Shown piece by piece: positions 9,255 through 19,442 of a DNA stretch of 64,000 nucleotides. The stretch's first letter is position 1. Each line of letters starts with the position of its first letter. Both the position numbers and the translations under genes were made by a program. Source of the DNA: Rudaea cellulosilytica DSM 22992 (lineage in GTDB: Bacteria; Pseudomonadota; Gammaproteobacteria; Xanthomonadales; Rhodanobacteraceae); the NCBI RefSeq assembly GCF_000378125.1, contig NZ_KB899241.1, positions 2,021,652 to 2,085,651 on the forward strand, given 5' to 3'. Below the pieces are notes generated by a model, which saw only the letters and a program-made list of their open reading frames with translations, did no database searches and was not told the origin of the DNA.

Positions 9255-11636
9255 TTATCCTTTTGGCAAAAATGCAAGTTTATACTTTGTGGCGTCGGGC
9301 AGGAACGGAGTCGGCTTACCCTGAGCCCAATCCTCGTGGCCAACGCCATAGAACGGCGACAGCGGATTACCGCTCTGTCCGCCCGGCATGTGGAAATAGC
9401 CGCTCTCTTCGTGTCCCGGCTGTACGCCGAAGCGCTCGCTCGCACCGAACGTTGCGCCTTGCACGCGCGGCATGTTGCTATCGCCCGGCAGCGTCTCTGA
9501 AGGCATGTCGATCAGCTTGCCGAGCAGCGGCACCGCTGCGCTGAGCGGGTGGGCGATATTCGTCTTTGTCACCTCGCCCCAATTGCGCGCGGCGAGTCCA
9601 CCCGGCTGCGCGTCTAGCTTGGCGGCGACGCGCTGCGCGCACTGACGCAGCAGGTCGTCCCAGTCGGCGTAGCCCGGTGGCAGCAGATAAAGTGGGCGGC
9701 CCTGCAGGATCGCTTCGACTTGATGTTCGCTCTGGAACTGCGCCGGAAATTTGAAATCGGGGACCTTTGCTCGCACCGCCGCGGCGAAGCCGCCGAGCAC
9801 TGTGTCGAGCACTTCGAGGCGGAAGGCACGCGCGAGCCGGTAGCCGACGGAATTCGGATCCGCGTGGCCGTTCCAGTCATCGGTATACTTTTTCATGCCG
9901 ACGAGATCGGCTGACTCTGCGTTCGCCAGCACGCTGCGCAGCCGCTCGTGCCATGGCTGCAGGAACAAGGCGCGATCGTCGAGCTGGACTGCGAGGAAAT
10001 CGGCCGGCGCGAACTGCTGTTTCGCCTGCAAGTCGTCGCGAATCTGCTGCTGGCGCGCGCCGAGGTCGAAGCCGCCGTCGCCGACGCGCGTGTATGCGGG
10101 CGAGTCGAAATCGAGCGTGCGCGAATTCGCCGTCCAGATGCGTGCTGCGGGCGGGTTGATCACGTGCGGATAGTCGGCCCGATCGAGCCAGCCGTCCCAG
10201 CCGTTGCCGGCCCGGCTCCAGTCGCAGGGCAGTTGCGGATCGCAGTCGCCGACACGGTGCGGAATGCGCCCGGCGATCGTCCAGCCGACGTTGCCGGCGG
10301 CATCGCCGACGGTGAAGTTCTGTGCCGGCATGCCGGCGCGGTTGGCGACTGCCATCGCCTCGTCGACCGAGGCGACGGAGTCGAGATTGAGCAGTTCGAT
10401 GTTGCTGCCGCCGGGTTGCAATGCTGTCCACGCCAATGCGAGCGGCGTGCCGTCGGCGTCGTCGGCGAGAATCGGGCCCCATTGCGTGTCGCGCACTTCG
10501 AGCTTCTCGTCGGCGCCGTTGTGTACTTTGATGATTTCTGTACTTTTCGCGATCGCCTGCCAGCCCTCAGCGGTGCGATAGCGGTTCTTGTCGCCCGGAT
10601 CAAGATTCACGCGCACCCAGTCGAGCCAGTCGCCGTAGCTGTTGGTGAAACCCCAGGCGACATGGCGGTTGCTGCCGGCCACGAGCGAGGGCAGGCCGGG
10701 CAGGGTGACGCCGATCAGGTCGATGCTCTCGCCCGCATGGTGCGGATTCGGATACTGCAGCCGAGCGCGAAACCAGATGTTCGGCACACGCAGGCCGAGA
10801 TGCATGTCGTTCGCGACCATCGCCGCACCGGTTTGAGTCAGCGATCCGCCGACGGCGAAATTGTTGCTGCCGAGCACGTCGACCGGCGCAGAGATGGCAT
10901 CGGCCAATTTGATCAGCTTGGCGTCGGCTTTGCGCAAGTCGATGTCGACTTCGGGCGGCAGCGTCGGCAGCGGCATCGCCGCGCCGGACAGCGGTGCGTC
11001 CCACGGGCCGCTGGTCGTGCGCAGGAACTTGACCACGCTCTCGGGCAGCGCGGCCTTCATCTTCGCGTAGGCGAGTTCGCGCGCGTTGCTCGAGTCATTG
11101 AGGTCGAAGAACATCGCATCGAGCACGAGGATGGAGTCGGCTTCGGTCCACGGCTTGGGCTGGGTGCCGAGCAGCCAGTATTCCCACGGCCTTGATGCGA
11201 GCGCGGCGAGGCCGTCGTTGACGCCGTCGCGATACGCGGCGACATCGGCGTGCTGCTCGGGCGGCAGCGCGGCGAGCGACGCTTCGGCGCGCGCGCGCAT
11301 GCGGAACACGCGACGCTGCTTGTCCAGCTTCAGTGTCGCCGCGCCGACCAGTTCGGACAGCTCGCCCGCGGCAGCGCGGCGCATCAGGTCCATCGCGAAA
11401 TAGCGCTCCTGTGCGTGCACATAGCCGAGCGCATACGAAACGCTGGTCCGGTCCGGCCCCTTGATCGTCGCGACACCTGCGGCATCACGCTCGACCGTGA
11501 CGGCGAAGCGTGCCGCAGCGATCTCGCCTTCGAGCCGCGGCAGACTGGCACGGACGAGGAGGTATGCGCCGATTGCGACGGCGGCCAGAACGACGATCAA
11601 GGCGAGGAACAGGCGGCGCAGGATTCGCAGAAGCAT
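9255..11636 (-). CDS. Penicillin acylase family (Ntn) hydrolase
   Basis: A 793-residue protein of the penicillin amidase / acyl-homoserine-lactone acylase superfamily. Start 11636 is preferred because it opens with a short basic stretch and a hydrophobic export helix (LLRILRRLFLALIVVLAAVA). After an alpha-chain region (SYALGYVHAQERYFAMDL, typical) comes the autocatalytic junction GSNNFAVGG, where Ser257 would become the N-terminal nucleophile of the beta chain; ANDMHL follows, as in the family. Members act in the periplasm on N-acyl amides. Substrate (beta-lactam, AHL, acylated amino acid) cannot be read from the sequence. Confidence 0.9.
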   Translation of the reverse strand: MLLRILRRLFLALIVVLAAVAIGAYLLVRASLPRLEGEIAAARFAVTVERDAAGVATIKGPDRTSVSYALGYVHAQERYFAMDLMRRAAAGELSELVGAATLKLDKQRRVFRMRARAEASLAALPPEQHADVAAYRDGVNDGLAALASRPWEYWLLGTQPKPWTEADSILVLDAMFFDLNDSSNARELAYAKMKAALPESVVKFLRTTSGPWDAPLSGAAMPLPTLPPEVDIDLRKADAKLIKLADAISAPVDVLGSNNFAVGGSLTQTGAAMVANDMHLGLRVPNIWFRARLQYPNPHHAGESIDLIGVTLPGLPSLVAGSNRHVAWGFTNSYGDWLDWVRVNLDPGDKNRYRTAEGWQAIAKSTEIIKVHNGADEKLEVRDTQWGPILADDADGTPLALAWTALQPGGSNIELLNLDSVASVDEAMAVANRAGMPAQNFTVGDAAGNVGWTIAGRIPHRVGDCDPQLPCDWSRAGNGWDGWLDRADYPHVINPPAARIWTANSRTLDFDSPAYTRVGDGGFDLGARQQQIRDDLQAKQQFAPADFLAVQLDDRALFLQPWHERLRSVLANAESADLVGMKKYTDDWNGHADPNSVGYRLARAFRLEVLDTVLGGFAAAVRAKVPDFKFPAQFQSEHQVEAILQGRPLYLLPPGYADWDDLLRQCAQRVAAKLDAQPGGLAARNWGEVTKTNIAHPLSAAVPLLGKLIDMPSETLPGDSNMPRVQGATFGASERFGVQPGHEESGYFHMPGGQSGNPLSPFYGVGHEDWAQGKPTPFLPDATKYKLAFLPKG

Positions 11637-11828
11637 GGGCTTGGGCGCAACAGGGATGTATGGCGATGGTAAGGCATGCGTCGCGGCTTTGGTGCACCCC
11701 ACGCAATGCGAAATGCCTCACGGATCAAATGGCAACCGGTCGCGCATTGCGCTTGCCGCCACATGTGAGAATTCGCGCTAGATGCCGTTGGCGACGACGG
11801 TGCCGCAACCGCTTTGGAAATCCACGCC

Positions 11829-12722
11829 ATGAACGTCTCCAGCCTGCGCTCTACCCGCCGCGCCTGCCTCGTTGCGGCGATCGCATTCTGTGCTTCCGCG
11901 CTCGCTGCGACCGAAGTCGACCGCGGCATGCGCTTCGACAGCCCGGGTGTGCTCGATCTTGCTGCATCTGCGCCTGCCGCCGCCGACCGCCGCGCCGAAA
12001 CAGTTCTGCTTACGCCGGCCGATGTCGACGCGATCCGCGTCGCACCGATCGTCGGCGCCGATGCGCTGCCGCTGCCGGTCGCCGCCGATGTCTTCCATTG
12101 CGCCCCGGCGAATCGATCATGCCTCGATGCAGGCGAACGCCAGGCGTTGGCCGCGGGAGCCGCGGCGCGCGCCGGCGAACTCCTTGGCGTACGCCCGGCG
12201 CAGGGCGCGACAGTCGAGTTCGTCGACTGGAATCGCCCGCCGACTGCGACCGCCGATGGCGACGGCGAAACGCACCGCTACCTCGGTCGCCTGCCAGGCA
12301 GCGGCTATCACCGCGTCGAAGTCGAATTCGCCCACGACGCGCCGGGCAGCTTCCTCGTCAACCCGGCGAACGGCAAGATCGCGTTCGTGCACAACGCCGC
12401 TGACTTGGTCGCACCGGCGCCTGACGGTCGACATCTCGTCGAGTTCAATGCGGACGATGCAACGCGTCCGCTGCGTGTGGCCGCGCTCGACGAGACCGGG
12501 CCGCGTCTCGTACTGTCGTGTCAATTCGGTGGCGACCACTCCGCGCTGGCGTTCAAAGGCTGGCACGATGCGGCGAGCTTCGACCTGTTGCTCACGCCGG
12601 ATCGCAACGCCGCGAGCGTGACCGTGCCGCTGCGCATCGCGCGCATCGGTGATGCGTGGCAGCTGCGCATCGCGGAGACGGCACGCACCGTCTCGGCGCA
12701 ATTCCGCTGTGCAATGCGCTGA
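11829..12722 (+). CDS. Secreted protein of unknown function
   Basis: A 297-residue protein with a clear signal peptide (RRACLVAAIAFCASALAA). No known domain is recognised. It has a Pro/Ala-rich N-terminal region, a central part (GSGYHRVEVEFAHDAPGSFL) that looks like beta-structure, and four or more Cys. Start 11829 is preferred over 11814 because it begins closer to the basic n-region. It is divergent from the penicillin-acylase gene (193 bases apart) and convergent with parC (8 bases). Such proteins sometimes precede secreted proteases, but none is next to it here. Confidence 0.65.
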   Translation: MNVSSLRSTRRACLVAAIAFCASALAATEVDRGMRFDSPGVLDLAASAPAAADRRAETVLLTPADVDAIRVAPIVGADALPLPVAADVFHCAPANRSCLDAGERQALAAGAAARAGELLGVRPAQGATVEFVDWNRPPTATADGDGETHRYLGRLPGSGYHRVEVEFAHDAPGSFLVNPANGKIAFVHNAADLVAPAPDGRHLVEFNADDATRPLRVAALDETGPRLVLSCQFGGDHSALAFKGWHDAASFDLLLTPDRNAASVTVPLRIARIGDAWQLRIAETARTVSAQFRCAMR

Positions 12723-12730
12723 CGCTGCGA

Positions 12731-14971
12731 TCAGCCCGTCGTCTCGATCCGCTCCACGCGCTGGAAGCCGCGCGGCAGGCTGCCGCCACGCTGGGCGCGG
12801 TTGCCGTTGTATTCGACGAGGTCGGCCCACTTGAGGATGAGCTTGCGCTGGCCGGCGTAGACCGTTACTTCGCCCGAACCTTCGCTGACGACGGCGATGC
12901 CGGCGACGCGCTCACCCTCGCCGAGTTTCGCTTTCGGAATCTCGATCAGTTTGTTGCCCTTGCCGCCGTTATCGAGTTCGGGCAGCTCAGCGACCGAGAA
13001 CATGAGGAAGTGGCCTAGGTTGGTCGCCACGGCGATGCGGTCGCGCGCGGGATCGTTCACGTAGGCCGGCGCGAGCACGTGCGCCTCGTCGTCGAGATTG
13101 ATGATCTGCTTGCCGGCCTTCTTGTTCGCGAGCAGCGCTTCGAACTTGGTCACGAAGCCGTAGCCGAAGTCGGAGGCGAGCACGAGTTTCGTCGCCGCGT
13201 CAGCCATCGCGACCGCGTCGAAGCGCGCGCCCCCGGCCGGCGTGAAGCGGCCGGTCAGCGGCTCGCCGTTGCCTCGCGCGGAGGGCAGCGTATGCGCCGG
13301 CGTCGAATAACTTCGGCCATTGGAATCGATGAAGGCAACGTTCTGTACGGTCTTGCCCTTTGCAGCCTGATGGAAACCGTCGCCTTCGCGATAGCCCAAC
13401 GACGCTGCGTCGATGTCGTGACCCTTGGCCGCGCGCACCCAACCCTTCGCGGACAGGATCACCGTGATCGGCTCGCTCGCGACGAGCGCGGATTCGTCGA
13501 GCGCCTGCGCGGCCTCGCGTTCGACGATCGGCGAGCGGCGCTTGTCGCCGTACTTCTCGGCATCGGCGCGCAACTCGTCCTTGATCAGTGTTTTCATCTT
13601 CGCCGGCGATTTGAGGATCACCGTGATCTTGGCGCGTTCTTCCTCGAGCGCATCGCGCTCGGCGTTGAGCTTCATTTCCTCGAGCCGCGCGAGCTGGCGC
13701 AGCCGCGTTTCGAGGATGTAGTCGGCCTGCTCCTCGCTGAGCCGGAAGCGCGCGATCAACACCGGCTTCGGCTCTTCCTCGGTGCGCACGATGCGGATGA
13801 CTTCGTCGAGGTTGAGGAAGGCGATGCGCAGGCCTTCGAGCAGGTGCAGGCGGCGCTCGACCTTGTCGAGGCGATGCTGCAGGCGGCGCGTCACGGTCTG
13901 CTCGCGGAAGCGCAGCCACTCGCTCAAAATCTTCTTCAGATCCTTGACCTGCGGCTTACCGTCGAGGCCGATCATGTTGAGGTTGACGCGGTAGCTCTTC
14001 TCGAGATCGGTCGTCGCGAACAGGTGCTGCATCATCTCGTCGAGATCGATGCGGTTCGAGCGCGGGATCAGGACGAGGCGCACCGCGTTCTCGTGGTCGG
14101 ACTCGTCGCGCAGGTCCTCGAGCATCGGCAGCTTCTTCGCGCGCATCTGCTCGGCGATCTGGGCGATGATCTTTGCGCCCGAGACCTGGTACGGCAGTGC
14201 ATTGACGACGACGTTGCCGTCCTCGATCACGTAGCGTGCGCGCGCGCGTACCGAGCCGTTGCCGCTCGTGTACATCGCCTTAAGCTCGGCCTTGGGCGTG
14301 ATGATCTCGGCCGTGGTCGGGAAGTCCGGGCCTTTGATCTTCTGGCACAGGTTGGCGATCGACGCTTCCGGCTCGTCGAGCAGCAGGATCGCCGCTTCGA
14401 CGACCTCGCGCAGGTTGTGCGGCGGAATGTCGGTGGCCATGCCGACCGCGATGCCGGTCGAACCATTGAGCAGCACGTGCGGCACGCGCGCGGGCAGCCA
14501 CGACGGCTCCTTGAGCGTGCCGTCGAAGTTCGGCGTCCATTCGACCGTGCCCTGGCCGAGCTCGTCGAGCAGCAGGTCGGCGATCGGCGTCAGCTTCGAT
14601 TCGGTGTAGCGCATCGCCGCGAACGACTTCGGATCGTCGGGCGAGCCGAAGTTGCCCTGGCCGTTGATCAGCGGATAGCGGTACGAGAACGGCTGCGCCA
14701 TCAGCACCATCGCCTCGTAGCAGGCCGAATCGCCGTGCGGATGGAATTTGCCGATCACGTCACCGACCGTGCGCGCCGATTTCTTCGGCTTCGCCGCGGC
14801 ATCGAGGCCGAGCTCGCTCATCGCGTAGACGATGCGCCGCTGCACCGGCTTCAAGCCATCGCCGATGAACGGCAGCGCGCGGTCGAGGACCACGTACATC
14901 GAGTAGTCGAGATACGAGCGCTCGGCGAATTCCTTGAGCGGAAGTTGTTCGTAATTGGCTTGCAGATTCAT
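12731..14971 (-). CDS. parC: DNA topoisomerase IV subunit A ParC
   Basis: A 746-residue type IIA topoisomerase A subunit that decatenates daughter chromosomes together with ParE. The catalytic tyrosine is Tyr122 in [10 protein letters not shown]. The quinolone-determining region reads [10 protein letters not shown] with Ser82 and Glu86, the unmutated state. The C-terminal third is the shorter, degenerate beta-pinwheel of ParC, without the GyrA box, which separates it from GyrA. parE is not in the window. Upstream lies the leader of the divergent TonB receptor gene. Confidence 0.96.
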   Translation of the reverse strand: MNLQANYEQLPLKEFAERSYLDYSMYVVLDRALPFIGDGLKPVQRRIVYAMSELGLDAAAKPKKSARTVGDVIGKFHPHGDSACYEAMVLMAQPFSYRYPLINGQGNFGSPDDPKSFAAMRYTESKLTPIADLLLDELGQGTVEWTPNFDGTLKEPSWLPARVPHVLLNGSTGIAVGMATDIPPHNLREVVEAAILLLDEPEASIANLCQKIKGPDFPTTAEIITPKAELKAMYTSGNGSVRARARYVIEDGNVVVNALPYQVSGAKIIAQIAEQMRAKKLPMLEDLRDESDHENAVRLVLIPRSNRIDLDEMMQHLFATTDLEKSYRVNLNMIGLDGKPQVKDLKKILSEWLRFREQTVTRRLQHRLDKVERRLHLLEGLRIAFLNLDEVIRIVRTEEEPKPVLIARFRLSEEQADYILETRLRQLARLEEMKLNAERDALEEERAKITVILKSPAKMKTLIKDELRADAEKYGDKRRSPIVEREAAQALDESALVASEPITVILSAKGWVRAAKGHDIDAASLGYREGDGFHQAAKGKTVQNVAFIDSNGRSYSTPAHTLPSARGNGEPLTGRFTPAGGARFDAVAMADAATKLVLASDFGYGFVTKFEALLANKKAGKQIINLDDEAHVLAPAYVNDPARDRIAVATNLGHFLMFSVAELPELDNGGKGNKLIEIPKAKLGEGERVAGIAVVSEGSGEVTVYAGQRKLILKWADLVEYNGNRAQRGGSLPRGFQRVERIETTG

Positions 14972-15162
14972 CGGGGATCGTTTGCGGCCCGGGTGGAAAT
15001 AAGCCGCCTATTGTGCCGGAAATCAGGAATGAGCCGGCATCGGCTAGGTGCGGCGAAATGCTCCATTTCGGTGCGTGGATCTGCGTAGGACGAAATTTCT
15101 ATACATTTGTTGACTTAATTTAACTTTTTATTTACGGTGCCCCGGGGGTGCCAGAAGTCATG

Positions 15163-15180
15163 GTCTGCGGAAGCGCAGAC
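15163..15180 (+). promoter_or_regulatory. Leader hairpin 1 of the TBDR gene (possible antiterminator partner)
   Basis: Perfect 7-bp stem GTCTGCG / CGCAGAC around a GAAG loop, 256 bases before the TBDR start. The segment GAAGCGCA (15170-15177) is exactly complementary to TGCGCTTC (15355-15362) in the terminator-like hairpin downstream, so the two pairings exclude each other. Confidence 0.55.
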
Positions 15181-15353
15181 TTCCATTTCGGGTTTGCCAG
15201 GTCAAAACCAAAAGGTATCGCAAGCACTCACAAGCAATCGCAAAGATAGTTTGGCGGCCGCGCAGGGACATGAGGGGTGTGCGGCAGGTGCGAGGACCGA
15301 TCTTCGTACCGGATCCAGCGTTTCGGGGTTTTCCATGTTTGGGGACGACGTAG

Positions 15354-15377
15354 GTGCGCTTCAGGGCGCACTTTTTT
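15354..15377 (+). terminator. Intrinsic-terminator-like hairpin in the TBDR leader
   Basis: Stem GTGCGC / GCGCAC with loop TTCAGG followed directly by six T residues, 58 bases before the TBDR start codon. It is oriented to stop transcription coming from the leader. Confidence 0.7.
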
Positions 15378-15382
15378 CGGTG

Positions 15383-15402
15383 CCGTCGCTATCGACGGTT
15401 TT
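15383..15402 (+). terminator. Second terminator-like hairpin in the TBDR leader
   Basis: Stem CCGTCG / CGACGG with loop CTAT followed by TTTT, starting 6 bases after the first T-run. Two tandem terminators ahead of a start codon suggest attenuation, or the end of a short separate RNA. Confidence 0.55.
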
Positions 15403-15435
15403 CGGCGCGTATTTGCCTGATTCAAGGGAGATCAC

Positions 15436-18400
15436 ATGATTCGTTCCATATCTCGGCACTCGAACCTCTTGCTGACACGTCTGGCAATTGCCCTCGGCGC
15501 GTGCATCGCCGCAGGCCAGCTTCACGCCCAGCAAGCCACGGGTTCGATTTTTGGCCAGGCGTCGTCCGGCGCTTCGGTGACACTCGAAAACCTAGACACC
15601 GGCAGCAAACGTTCGATCGCGGCGGACGGCGAAGGTCGCTTTCGCTTCGCCCAATTGCCGACGGGTCGCTACAAGGTCACCACCGACGCCGGTTCGCGCG
15701 ATGCAAGCGTCAATGTCGGCACCGGCACGGAAGTGAATTTTGTCAGCGCGGCGACGGGCACTTCTCTGGGCACGGTGACCGTGACTGCCAATGCGGTCAA
15801 TCCGATCGACGTGTCCTCGGTCGAATCGACCACGGTTTTCACTTCTCAGCAGCTCGCCGTCCTGCCGGTGGCCCACGACATTACCAATGTGGCCCTGCTC
15901 GCGCCGGGCACGGTCAAGGGTGATCCTGGTTTCGGCAACCTCGCCTCGTTCGGTGGTTCGTCGGTCGCGGAGAACGGCTACTACATCAACGGATTCGATG
16001 TCACCAATCTGCATACGTTCCAGAGCTACTTCACCCTGCCGTTCAATGCGATCGCGCAGGAACAGGTCAAGACCGGCGGCTACGGTGCCGAATACGGGCG
16101 CTCGCTCGGCGGTGTCATCAACATCGTCACCGAGCGCGGCAGCAACGACTGGAAGTTCGGCGGAGCGGCATTTTGGGAACCAGACGCGCTGCGCTCGCAG
16201 GGTCCGAACGTGCGCAATCCGAACGGCCAGGACTACGTGATCTTCGATGAGTCCGACAAACAGAACAACGTCACCTACAACGCTTACATCAGCGGGCCCC
16301 TCGTGCGCGACAAGTTGTTCGTCTATGCGATGATCGAGGGTCAATCCAATACCCGCGATGACTTCAATCCGGTAACCAATACTGCCTACGGACGGGATCA
16401 AAACGCCCGTAGCACGGTGAAGACGCCGCACGCCTTCGTCAAAGTCGACTGGAACATCAGCGATCATCACCTGCTCGAGTTCACCGGCATCAGCAGCCAT
16501 GACCGGACGACGGTGCAAACCTACGACAACGGCGATTCGCTCTGGAGTACGAAGCATCTCGCTCCCTCTGATCGCTACACCGATATCAGCGGCGGCGACC
16601 TCTATATCGCCAAGTACACCGGCTATCTGACCGACGCGCTGACGCTGTCGGCGCAATACGGCCAATTCAAGATGGACAACTATCGCAACCCACGCAACCT
16701 ACCGGGTGCGGATTGCCCCTGGGTGCTAGACGGCCGCACGGTCAACAACGGGGCGAGTGGCGACCTGGTTCCTGAGGGATGCTACAACCAGAACAACATC
16801 ACGATTTCCGATCCGAAAGGCACGAACCCGTACGACAAACGCAGTGCCGGCCGCCTTGATCTGGAATGGAAGCTGGGCAGCCACACGCTGCGTGGCGGTT
16901 TCGACGGCGAGAAATTCACCTCCACCGACCTGGGCTACACCTATACCGGTGGCGTGTACTGGCGCTACTACGTGTATCTTGGCGGCAAGATCAACGGTGT
17001 CACGCCGCCCGACGGCACGACCGAGTATGTGCGCGCCCGTCACGTCTCCGCAGCCAGCGGCATGTACAAGGTCGACAATACCGCGGCTTATATCGAGGAT
17101 ACCTGGCAGTTCAACGATCGCTGGATGTTTTACGCCGGCTTGCGCGAGGAAACGTTCGACAACAAGGATGGCTTGGGGCGCAGCACAGTCAAGTCGAGCA
17201 ACCAGCTTGCGCCGCGTCTCGGCTTTTCCTGGGACATGACCGGTGATTCCGCCAACAAGCTGTTCGGCACGCTCGGCCGCTATTACATCCCGGTGGCATC
17301 GAACACGAACATCCGCGCGAGCCGCGCCGAGACGTTCATTTCCGACTTCTACACGTTCACCGGGCAGGATCCGCGCACCGGCGCGCCGATCACCCTGGGC
17401 CAGCATCTCGGTTCGACGGTCGTCAGCGAGTCTGGCGTCATTCCTTCACCCGGTCAGTTTGCGGCGACCAACCTCAAGCCGATGTATCAGGATGAGCTGA
17501 TTCTCGGATTCCAGCATGCGTTCGCGGAGCGCTGGTCGGGCGGCGTGAGCACAACAATACGCAAAGTCGGCGCCGGCATGGATGATTTTTGCTGGCCCGG
17601 CGCATTCGACAATTGGGCAGCGGATCATGGCTATACCAATTTCGACGACAGCACGTTGCCGAGTTGCATGCTGCTCAACCCGGGCAGGGACAATGCGTTC
17701 AAGCTGGACTTGAACGGCGACGGCAAGCTGACCAATGTCACCATCCCGGCCAAGTACTTCATGCTGCCGAAGTACAAGCGCCGCTACAACTCGATCGAAC
17801 TGTTCGTCGAAAAGCAGTGGAGTGACAACTGGTGGGCGCACGCCTCGTACACCTGGTCGCATGACTATGGCAATGCGGAAGGCTACGTCGATTCGAATTT
17901 CCAACAGGGCGATGCGGGGACCACGGCCGACTTCGACTACCCGTCGTTCACCGACGGCATCAACGGCAATCTGCCCAACGATCACCGCCACGTGTTCAAG
18001 CTGTTCGGCGCCTACAAACCCGCGCCCAATTGGATGGTGTCCGGCAATCTGCTGGTCGAGTCCGGTGGTCCGATCAGCTGCATCGGCTTCCTGCCGCTGA
18101 CCGGACCGGAGGGCGAGGACCAACTGCGCAGCATCAACCAGAGTTATGGCCCGAGCAGCAACTACTGCAATGCCGGAGCCGATGCCAATGGCGATGCGAT
18201 CCAGAAGCTGGTCCAGCGCGGCACGGTCGGGCGCACGCCTTGGATCAAAAGCCTCGATGTCGGCGTCAAGTGGAGCCCGCCGATTGATGGCGCAAAACTG
18301 ACCTTCGGCATCGATGTGTTCAACCTGCTGAACGATCACAATGCGGTGCGCGTCTCGATGACCCACGACGGCAACGCGGGCAATCCGCAAACGGTGAACA

Positions 18401-18468
18401 CCTTTGGTTTGACTACGGACTATCAGCAACCGCGCTATGTTCGTTTCAGCGCGCGCGTGGACTTCTGA
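15436..18468 (+). CDS. TonB-dependent receptor with carboxypeptidase-regulatory-like N-domain (Oar-like)
   Basis: A 1010-residue outer-membrane protein. Signal peptide (LAIALGACIAAGQLHAQQ) is followed by a ~70-residue carboxypeptidase-regulatory-like fold (TGSIFGQASSGASVTLEN, then GEGRFRFAQLPTGRYKV). A plug domain runs ~110-220 (VFTSQQLAVLPVAHDITNVA; GGYGAEYGRSLGGVINIVTE), then a beta barrel ending ...RYVRFSARVDF with the terminal aromatic needed for outer-membrane insertion. This is the OmpA-related/Oar-like TonB class seen in Xanthomonadales. Substrate is unknown; such receptors often take up peptides or glycans. The leader carries hairpins suggesting control by attenuation. Confidence 0.9.
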   Translation: MIRSISRHSNLLLTRLAIALGACIAAGQLHAQQATGSIFGQASSGASVTLENLDTGSKRSIAADGEGRFRFAQLPTGRYKVTTDAGSRDASVNVGTGTEVNFVSAATGTSLGTVTVTANAVNPIDVSSVESTTVFTSQQLAVLPVAHDITNVALLAPGTVKGDPGFGNLASFGGSSVAENGYYINGFDVTNLHTFQSYFTLPFNAIAQEQVKTGGYGAEYGRSLGGVINIVTERGSNDWKFGGAAFWEPDALRSQGPNVRNPNGQDYVIFDESDKQNNVTYNAYISGPLVRDKLFVYAMIEGQSNTRDDFNPVTNTAYGRDQNARSTVKTPHAFVKVDWNISDHHLLEFTGISSHDRTTVQTYDNGDSLWSTKHLAPSDRYTDISGGDLYIAKYTGYLTDALTLSAQYGQFKMDNYRNPRNLPGADCPWVLDGRTVNNGASGDLVPEGCYNQNNITISDPKGTNPYDKRSAGRLDLEWKLGSHTLRGGFDGEKFTSTDLGYTYTGGVYWRYYVYLGGKINGVTPPDGTTEYVRARHVSAASGMYKVDNTAAYIEDTWQFNDRWMFYAGLREETFDNKDGLGRSTVKSSNQLAPRLGFSWDMTGDSANKLFGTLGRYYIPVASNTNIRASRAETFISDFYTFTGQDPRTGAPITLGQHLGSTVVSESGVIPSPGQFAATNLKPMYQDELILGFQHAFAERWSGGVSTTIRKVGAGMDDFCWPGAFDNWAADHGYTNFDDSTLPSCMLLNPGRDNAFKLDLNGDGKLTNVTIPAKYFMLPKYKRRYNSIELFVEKQWSDNWWAHASYTWSHDYGNAEGYVDSNFQQGDAGTTADFDYPSFTDGINGNLPNDHRHVFKLFGAYKPAPNWMVSGNLLVESGGPISCIGFLPLTGPEGEDQLRSINQSYGPSSNYCNAGADANGDAIQKLVQRGTVGRTPWIKSLDVGVKWSPPIDGAKLTFGIDVFNLLNDHNAVRVSMTHDGNAGNPQTVNTFGLTTDYQQPRYVRFSARVDF

Positions 18469-18785
18469 GGTAAGGAACGGGATTTCGCTTGAGCCTCGGC
18501 GCCTTCACCGGCGTCGAGGCTGCTCCTACCGTTCGTTCAAAAGCCAATCCCGCCTGACCTCATCCTCATCGCCAGCATGTCGTATTGGCATTCCATTCTC
18601 CACGGATGAGGCCGAGAATTTACGAGCGCAAACTTTCTACTGCCATACCGATGCATCTTCCCGCTGACGAGTCGGTGCGCTTCACATCGGGGGTTTCGTA
18701 TGCATTGGACTGGAGATGAGCGGCTTTTGCCGCGAACTGCGTCTTTTCCGAATACCGGTTGCAGTCAGGGTTTGAGGAGACGATC
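18469..18785. other. Intergenic stretch after the TBDR gene
   Basis: Apart from a terminator-like hairpin near its start, I see no gene here. It leads into the truncated CSLREA-type gene and may hold remnants of its promoter. A GAGGAGA ribosome-binding site lies just before 18786. Confidence 0.5.
18492..18521 (+). terminator. Terminator-like hairpin after the TBDR gene
   Basis: Stem AGCCTCGGCGCC / GGCGTCGAGGCT (12 pairs including one G-T) with loop TTCACC, 23 bases after the TBDR stop. No clear T-run follows. Confidence 0.5.
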
Positions 18786-18950
18786 ATGCCCAATATCTTT
18801 GGAAAGCCCCGGAAATCCACATTCCTACTTGTGCTGGCGCTGTCCGCCGTGCTGTGCCCGGGGCACGCGGCGACGATCGTCGTCGACACCGGCGCCGATC
18901 CGGGCCTAAGCACTCCAGGTGTCTGTAGCTTACGCCAGGCTATTCCGTGA
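18786..18950 (+). pseudogene. N-terminal fragment of a CSLREA-domain secreted protein
   Basis: Encodes only 54 residues: a signal peptide (STFLLVLALSAVLCPGHAA) then TIVVDTGADPGLSTPGVCSL and RQAI, which is the start of a CSLREA domain (family consensus CSLREAI). In intact proteins this opens a large parallel beta-helix surface protein. Here the frame ends two codons later and the next gene begins in another frame at the same spot, so the rest has been deleted. A GAGGAGA ribosome site and a proper start remain. Confidence 0.75.
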
Positions 18951-19363
18951 GCATTGATCGTGAGGAAATCACGCATCTGCGCCGGATGATCGCGATAGCG
19001 TCGATGTCTGTGGGTCTCGTTGCGTGCGCATCGGTGGCGCGAGTAACCAATTTGTCCACCGCGGCTTGCGCCGAGCAAATGCAGCGTGGCTTGAGCGATA
19101 TCCTCGTCGAACAGGGGGAAAGCGCGGATGCCGGCGAATCGCTCGCGCGGGAAGCGCGCTGGGCGCTCGCGGACAAAGCGTTTGGCCCGAGGCCGTTCCT
19201 CGTGCCCGCGCCATCCGGCACCGACTATGCCTTCTTCGTGCAGAAGAAATCCGATGTCTGCTTGCTGCGACTCTACGGGCGGCAGCATGGATTCGTTTCC
19301 TATACGAACAACCTGACCTACATCGCCACACGGCCGCTGACGAGTTGCGAATGCGCGGAGTGA
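18947..19363 (+). CDS. Small putative lipoprotein, unknown function
   Basis: A 138-residue protein, GTG start, overlapping the stop of the CSLREA fragment. An alternative ATG start at 18986 would begin MIAIASMSVGLVAC. Either way a lipobox (LVAC) follows a hydrophobic stretch, suggesting a lipid-anchored envelope protein. The mature part has several Cys (STAACAEQ, DVCLLRL, SCECAE) and no recognised domain. Its relation to the truncated gene upstream is positional only. Confidence 0.55.
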   Translation: MSIDREEITHLRRMIAIASMSVGLVACASVARVTNLSTAACAEQMQRGLSDILVEQGESADAGESLAREARWALADKAFGPRPFLVPAPSGTDYAFFVQKKSDVCLLRLYGRQHGFVSYTNNLTYIATRPLTSCECAE

Positions 19364-19442
19364 GCGACGCCCTGCGCTCGCCGCAAGCCCGCGTGTTGGT
19401 TCTACGCTTGGCGGCAGCAGCTAGACCGTCGCGGGTGCGGCG

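Noticed and set aside
13000-14971. Quinolone-resistance change in ParC
   Set aside because: Ser82 and Glu86 are the usual unmutated residues.
15110-15300. A cobalamin riboswitch in the TBDR leader
   Set aside because: No convincing B12 box or conserved core was found; only hairpins and terminators can be supported.
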